64,000 bases of DNA from Pseudomonas sp. MWU16-30317 (GTDB lineage Bacteria; Pseudomonadota; Gammaproteobacteria; Pseudomonadales; Pseudomonadaceae). The stretch is from the NCBI RefSeq assembly GCF_020515695.1, contig NZ_JAIWJA010000016.1:1-64000 (forward strand), in the 5' to 3' direction. The position numbers were made by a program, and so were the translations under genes. Positions within the stretch are counted from its first letter, which is position 1; each line of letters opens with the position of its first letter. A model generated the notes under the pieces. It made no database searches and was not told the origin of the DNA. It saw only the letters and a program-made list of their open reading frames with translations. Positions 60,435 through 64,000 of the stretch are shown piece by piece.

Positions 60435-62033
60435 TTACTTGATGCTGACGCCGTAGAACGAGTTCAGGCCAAATGGGCTGATCTTGAAGTCCTGGACGTT
60501 GTTGCGCATCGGCTGGTACACCGTGGAGTGCGCGATGGGGGTCATCGGCACCTGGCTCTTGAGGTACTGCTGAGCCTGCGTATACAGCTCGGTGCGCTTG
60601 GCCTGGTCGGGGGTGGACTTGGCCTGCTTGATCAGCTTGTCGTAGACCGGGTCGCACCATTTGCCGAAGTTGTTGCCATTGACCGCGTCGCAGCCGAACA
60701 GCGTGCCCAGCCAGTTGTCCGGATCACCGTTGTCGCCGCTCCAGCCGATCAGCATGGCGTCGGTTTCGCCGGCCTTGGCGCGCTTGATGTACTCGCCCCA
60801 TTCGTAGCTGACGATCTTGGCCTTGATGCCGATCTTGGCCCAGTCCGACTGCAGCATTTCGGCCATCAGCTTGGCATTGGGGTTGTAGGGCCGCTGCACG
60901 GGCATGGCCCACAGCTGGATTTCGGTGCCATCTGCGACGCCGGCCTGTTTGAGCAGGTCCTTGGCTTTCGCGACGTCCATCGGGGCGTCCTTGATGCTCT
61001 TGTCGTACGACCATTGGGTCGGCGGCATGGCGTTGACCGCCAGTTGGCCGGCGCCCTGGTACACCGCGCCGATGATCGCCGGCTTGTCGATCGCCATGTC
61101 CAGCGCCTGGCGTACCTGCAGCTTGTCGAGCGGCTTGTGGGTCACGTTGTAGGCGATGTAGCCGAGGTTGAAGCCGGCCTGCTCAGGCATCTTCAGGTTC
61201 GGGTCTTTCTTCAGCGGCTCGATGTCGGCCGGACGGGGGAAGAGGGTGACCTGGCACTCGTTCTTCTTGAGCTTCTGCATGCGCACCGAGGCGTCGGTGG
61301 TGATGGCGAAGATCAGGTTGTCGATCTTCACGTCCTCGGGCTTCCAGTAGCTCTTGTTGCCGACGTAGCGGATGTTCGAGTCTTTCTGGTAGCTCTTGAA
61401 CGCGAACGGGCCGGTGCCGATGGGCTTCTGGTTGATGTCCTCGGGCTTGCCTTGCTTGAGCAGCTGGGCGGCGTATTCAGCCGACTGGATCGAGGCGAAG
61501 CTCATGGCCATGTTCTGGATGAACGCGGCATCGACTTCCTTAAGGTTGAACTTGACGGTGTGGTCGTCGACCTTCTCGACCTTGGTGATGTTGTCGTTCA
61601 TGCCCATGTCGGTGAAGTACGGGAACTCGGTGGGGTAGGCCTTGCGGAACGGCATGTCCTTGTCGAGCATGCGGTTGAAGGTGAACAGCACGTCGTCGGC
61701 GTTGAAATCACGGGTCGGCTTGAAGTAGTCGGTGGTGTGGAACTTGACGCCCTGGCGCAGATGGAAGGTATAGATGAGGCCGTCCGGCGACACGTCCCAG
61801 CTGGTGGCCAGGCCCGGCTCGACGGCGGTGCCGCCACGCTCGAACTGCGACAGCCGGTTGAAGATGGTTTCGGCCGAGGCATCGAAGTCGGTACCGGTGG
61901 TGTACTGGCCCGGGTCGAAGCCGGCAGGGCTGCCTTCGGAGCAGAACACCAGGTTGGTCGCAGCTTGGGCGAAGGGGGTACTGGCGAGCAAACCTGCGCC
62001 TAGGATGAACGGAATGACCGCGTGTTTGAGCAT
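60435..62033 (-). CDS. dppA2: Dipeptide/oligopeptide-binding protein (DppA2-like)
   Basis: This is a 532-residue family-5 binding protein with a signal peptide (FILGAGLLASTPFAQA). NLVFCSEGSPAGFDPGQYTT, KPIGTGPFAFKSYQKDSNIRY and MLIGWSGDNGDPDNWLGTLF are clearly homologous to the genes on both sides. The four copies probably arose by tandem duplication and widen the peptide range of one DppBCDF transporter. Confidence 0.9.
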   Translation of the reverse strand: MLKHAVIPFILGAGLLASTPFAQAATNLVFCSEGSPAGFDPGQYTTGTDFDASAETIFNRLSQFERGGTAVEPGLATSWDVSPDGLIYTFHLRQGVKFHTTDYFKPTRDFNADDVLFTFNRMLDKDMPFRKAYPTEFPYFTDMGMNDNITKVEKVDDHTVKFNLKEVDAAFIQNMAMSFASIQSAEYAAQLLKQGKPEDINQKPIGTGPFAFKSYQKDSNIRYVGNKSYWKPEDVKIDNLIFAITTDASVRMQKLKKNECQVTLFPRPADIEPLKKDPNLKMPEQAGFNLGYIAYNVTHKPLDKLQVRQALDMAIDKPAIIGAVYQGAGQLAVNAMPPTQWSYDKSIKDAPMDVAKAKDLLKQAGVADGTEIQLWAMPVQRPYNPNAKLMAEMLQSDWAKIGIKAKIVSYEWGEYIKRAKAGETDAMLIGWSGDNGDPDNWLGTLFGCDAVNGNNFGKWCDPVYDKLIKQAKSTPDQAKRTELYTQAQQYLKSQVPMTPIAHSTVYQPMRNNVQDFKISPFGLNSFYGVSIK

Positions 62034-62239
62034 GGTGGCCTCAGTGTTGTCATTTTAATTAAGAGGGCGACCTTGTGGGTCGTCCTGCCGATACTTATGC
62101 AGGGCTCATACCGTTGCAATGCCTAAGGGCAGGAGAAGGGCAAAAAAGTGGTACGGGCGTACTTGAATGTCGCTTGTGTATAACTAATTACAATCTTGTA
62201 TGTTCAAGTAAAGACGAGTTGGTGTCATTTACCCGGCGT

Positions 62240-62280
62240 GGCGCCCCATCTCGAAGCCGAAGGCTCTGAAATGGGGCGCC
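62240..62280 (-). terminator. Long hairpin after the DppA1-like gene
   Basis: GGCGCCCCAT (62240-62249) and ATGGGGCGCC (62271-62280) form a perfect 10-bp stem, 6 bp after the stop of the gene at 62286. No T-run is present. The remainder of the 252-bp gap (62034-62239) is AT-richer, with TAACTAATTACAATC near 62180, and probably carries a promoter for the DppA2-like gene. Confidence 0.5.
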
Positions 62281-62285
62281 GAGGC

Positions 62286-63875
62286 TCAAGGCCGCACGCT
62301 GACACCGTAGAAAGGCGTCAGACCGAAGGGGCTGATCTTGAAGTCCTGGACCTCTTTGCGCATTGGCTGGTAGACCACCGAGTTGGCGATCGGGGTAATC
62401 GGCACCTGCGCCTTGAGGATCTGCTGGGCCTGCTGATACAGGCGAATGCGGGTGTCGCGATCGCTGGTGGTCTTGGCCTGCTGGATGAGTTTGTCGTAGG
62501 CAGGGTCGCACCATTTGGCGTAGTTGCTGCCCTTGACCGCCGCACAGCTGTAGAGCACGCCGAGCCAGTTGTCGGGGTCGCCGTTGTCGCCGGTCCAGCC
62601 GTAGATCATCGCATCGTGCTCGCCGGCCTTGGCGCGCTTGATGTACTCGCCCCACTCGTAGCTGACGATATTGGCCTTGATGCCGATCTTGGCCCAGTCG
62701 CTCTGGATCATCTGTGCCGACATCCGCGCATTGGGGTTGGAGGCGCGCTGCACCGTCATGGCCCACAGGTTGATCTCGGTGCCGGGGGCGACGCCGGCCT
62801 CCTTGAGCAGGGCCTTGGCCTTGTCCGGATTATAGGGCGCGTCCTTTATGCTCGGGTCAAAGGACCACTGGCCCGGCGGCAGGGCATTGCTCGCCAGTTG
62901 CCCCGCCTGGCCGTATACCGCCTTGATGATCGCCGGCTTGTCGATGGCCATGTCCAGTGCCTGACGCACTTTTAGCTGATCCAGCGGCTTGTGGGTGACG
63001 TTATAGGCCAGGAAGCCCAGGTTGAAGCCCGGTTGATGCAGCACTTTAAGGTTCGGGTCCTGCTCCATCAGGGTGATGTCGCTGGGGCGCGGGTAGCCGC
63101 TGACCTGGCATTCACCGGCCTTGAGTTTCTGCAGGCGCACGGCTGGGTCGGTGTTGATCGAGAAGATCAGGTTGTCGATCTTCACGTCCTCGGGTTTCCA
63201 GTAGCTCTTGTTGGCCGTGTAGCGGATCTGCGTGTCCTTCTGGTAGCGCTTGAACACGAAGGGGCCGGTGCCGATCGGCTTCTGGTTGATGTCTTCGGCC
63301 TTGCCTTCCTTGAGCAGCTGGTCGGCGTATTCGGCGGATTGAATGGACGCGAAGCTCATGGCCAGGTTCTGGATGAACGCGGCGTCGATATGGTTGAGCT
63401 TGAACACCACGGTCTGAGCGTCGGTCTTGTCGACCGAGGCGATGGTGGTGTTGAGGTCCATGTCGCCGAAGTACGGGGACTCCGACGGGTAGGCCTTGCG
63501 GAACGGGTGATTGGGGTCGAGCAGGCGACGGAAGGTGAACAGCACGTCGTCGGCATCGAAATCGCGGCTGGGGGTGAAGTAGTCGGTGGTGTGGAACTTG
63601 ACGCCCGAGCGCAGATGGAAGGTGTAGGTGAGGCCGTCCGGGGCCACGTCCCAGCGCGTGGCCAGGCCGGGTTCTACCTCGGTGCCGCCGCGCTTGAACT
63701 GGGTTAGGCGGTTGAAGACGGTTTCGGCCGAGGCGTCGAAGTCGGTGCCGCTGGTGTACTGGCTGGGGTCGAAGCCGGCGGGGCTGGCTTCGGAGCAATA
63801 GACCAGGGTGCTGGCCGCCTGGGCCAGAGGAGCGCAGGCGAGCAGGGCGGTGGTCAGAAGCAGGGGTTTGAGCAT
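62286..63875 (-). CDS. dppA1: Dipeptide/oligopeptide-binding protein (DppA1-like)
   Basis: This is a 529-residue family-5 binding protein with a signal peptide (MLKPLLLTTALLACAPLAQA). TLVYCSEASPAGFDPSQYTS, KPIGTGPFVFKRYQKDTQIRY and MIYGWTGDNGDPDNWLGVLY match the neighbouring receptors. It is the first gene of the locus; the ATG at 63875 follows GGAG, and an upstream frame extension has no family character. Confidence 0.9.
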   Translation of the reverse strand: MLKPLLLTTALLACAPLAQAASTLVYCSEASPAGFDPSQYTSGTDFDASAETVFNRLTQFKRGGTEVEPGLATRWDVAPDGLTYTFHLRSGVKFHTTDYFTPSRDFDADDVLFTFRRLLDPNHPFRKAYPSESPYFGDMDLNTTIASVDKTDAQTVVFKLNHIDAAFIQNLAMSFASIQSAEYADQLLKEGKAEDINQKPIGTGPFVFKRYQKDTQIRYTANKSYWKPEDVKIDNLIFSINTDPAVRLQKLKAGECQVSGYPRPSDITLMEQDPNLKVLHQPGFNLGFLAYNVTHKPLDQLKVRQALDMAIDKPAIIKAVYGQAGQLASNALPPGQWSFDPSIKDAPYNPDKAKALLKEAGVAPGTEINLWAMTVQRASNPNARMSAQMIQSDWAKIGIKANIVSYEWGEYIKRAKAGEHDAMIYGWTGDNGDPDNWLGVLYSCAAVKGSNYAKWCDPAYDKLIQQAKTTSDRDTRIRLYQQAQQILKAQVPITPIANSVVYQPMRKEVQDFKISPFGLTPFYGVSVRP

Positions 63876-63920
63876 TGCGGGTTCTCCGGGAGTCAGGACC
63901 ATTGCCGTTGTTGCGGATGG

Positions 63921-64000
63921 CGCTTTCGCGGGCAAGCCTTGCTCCCACCGTGTGGGAGCGCAGCCTGCTGGCGAAGGGGCCGGTGCGCTTTCGCGGGCAA
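63921..64000. repeat. REP cluster at the right window edge
   Basis: Three REP units are visible: GCTTTCGCGGGCAAGCCTTG (from 63922), then its inverse GTGTGGGAGCGCAGCCTGC (from 63950), then a third in the first orientation (GCGCTTTCGCGGGCAA) cut by the window end. The cluster lies upstream of the DppA1-like gene. Confidence 0.85.

Overview
The window is chromosomal DNA of a Pseudomonas species of the fluorescens/putida type. The evidence is high GC content, REP/REPIN palindromes built on the GTGGGAGC...GCGAAGG consensus, and runs of genes whose order matches the Pseudomonas core chromosome: nadC / DUF1631 gene / ampD / ampE, piuB-piuA / piuC / Sel1 gene, speC, and the multi-receptor dppA-opdP-dppBCDF locus. 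I see no tRNA, rRNA, CRISPR array, IS element or phage gene.

Layout. 1-1.2 kb: a DinJ/YafQ-type toxin-antitoxin pair between two identical 172-bp direct repeats. 1.2-4.1 kb: a chemoreceptor and two small membrane proteins. 4.2-7.5 kb: a three-gene operon with a membrane-anchored, single-ring Clp-like AAA+ ATPase and two single-pass membrane proteins that I cannot assign; this is the best candidate for an undescribed protein system. 7.6-8.6 kb: an OsmC-family protein and a cupin lipoprotein. 8.6-15.6 kb: a probable organosulfur uptake and desulfonation module (TonB receptor, flavin monooxygenase, aldo/keto reductase, SsuA-like binding protein) divergent from a LacI regulator, with a perfect operator palindrome between them. 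15.7-16.6 kb: three small unknown genes. 16.8-22.5 kb: nadC, DUF1631 gene, ampD, ampE, tatD family. 22.5-29.4 kb: fruR divergent from fruBKA. 29.7-36.3 kb: the piu iron-siderophore locus with a Fur box. 36.4-38.1 kb: speC with an elaborate leader. 38.1-41.5 kb: an OpuC-type compatible-solute ABC transporter. 42.2-44.6 kb: a PAP2 phosphatase and prfC. 44.6-51.3 kb: an accessory segment holding a LysR remnant, a TetR regulator, an outer-membrane barrel, an MMPL transporter fused to a LolA-like domain, and a chimera of half a fatty-acyl-AMP ligase with an SRPBCC domain. 51.5-64 kb: the dipeptide/oligopeptide transport locus with four binding proteins, one OprD-family porin and dppBCDF.

The most striking regulatory structure is upstream of speC. 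A good sigma-70 promoter is followed almost at once by a 71-codon ORF. That ORF contains an intrinsic-terminator-like hairpin and stops one base before the speC start codon, with the speC Shine-Dalgarno inside its last codons. This is the architecture of a leader-peptide/attenuation device for ornithine decarboxylase. The most striking protein-level oddities are the two in-frame fusions at 46.9-51.2 kb, which still lie behind what looks like an intact, operator-covered promoter.

All functional calls come from reading translations and motifs by eye. No database search was possible.
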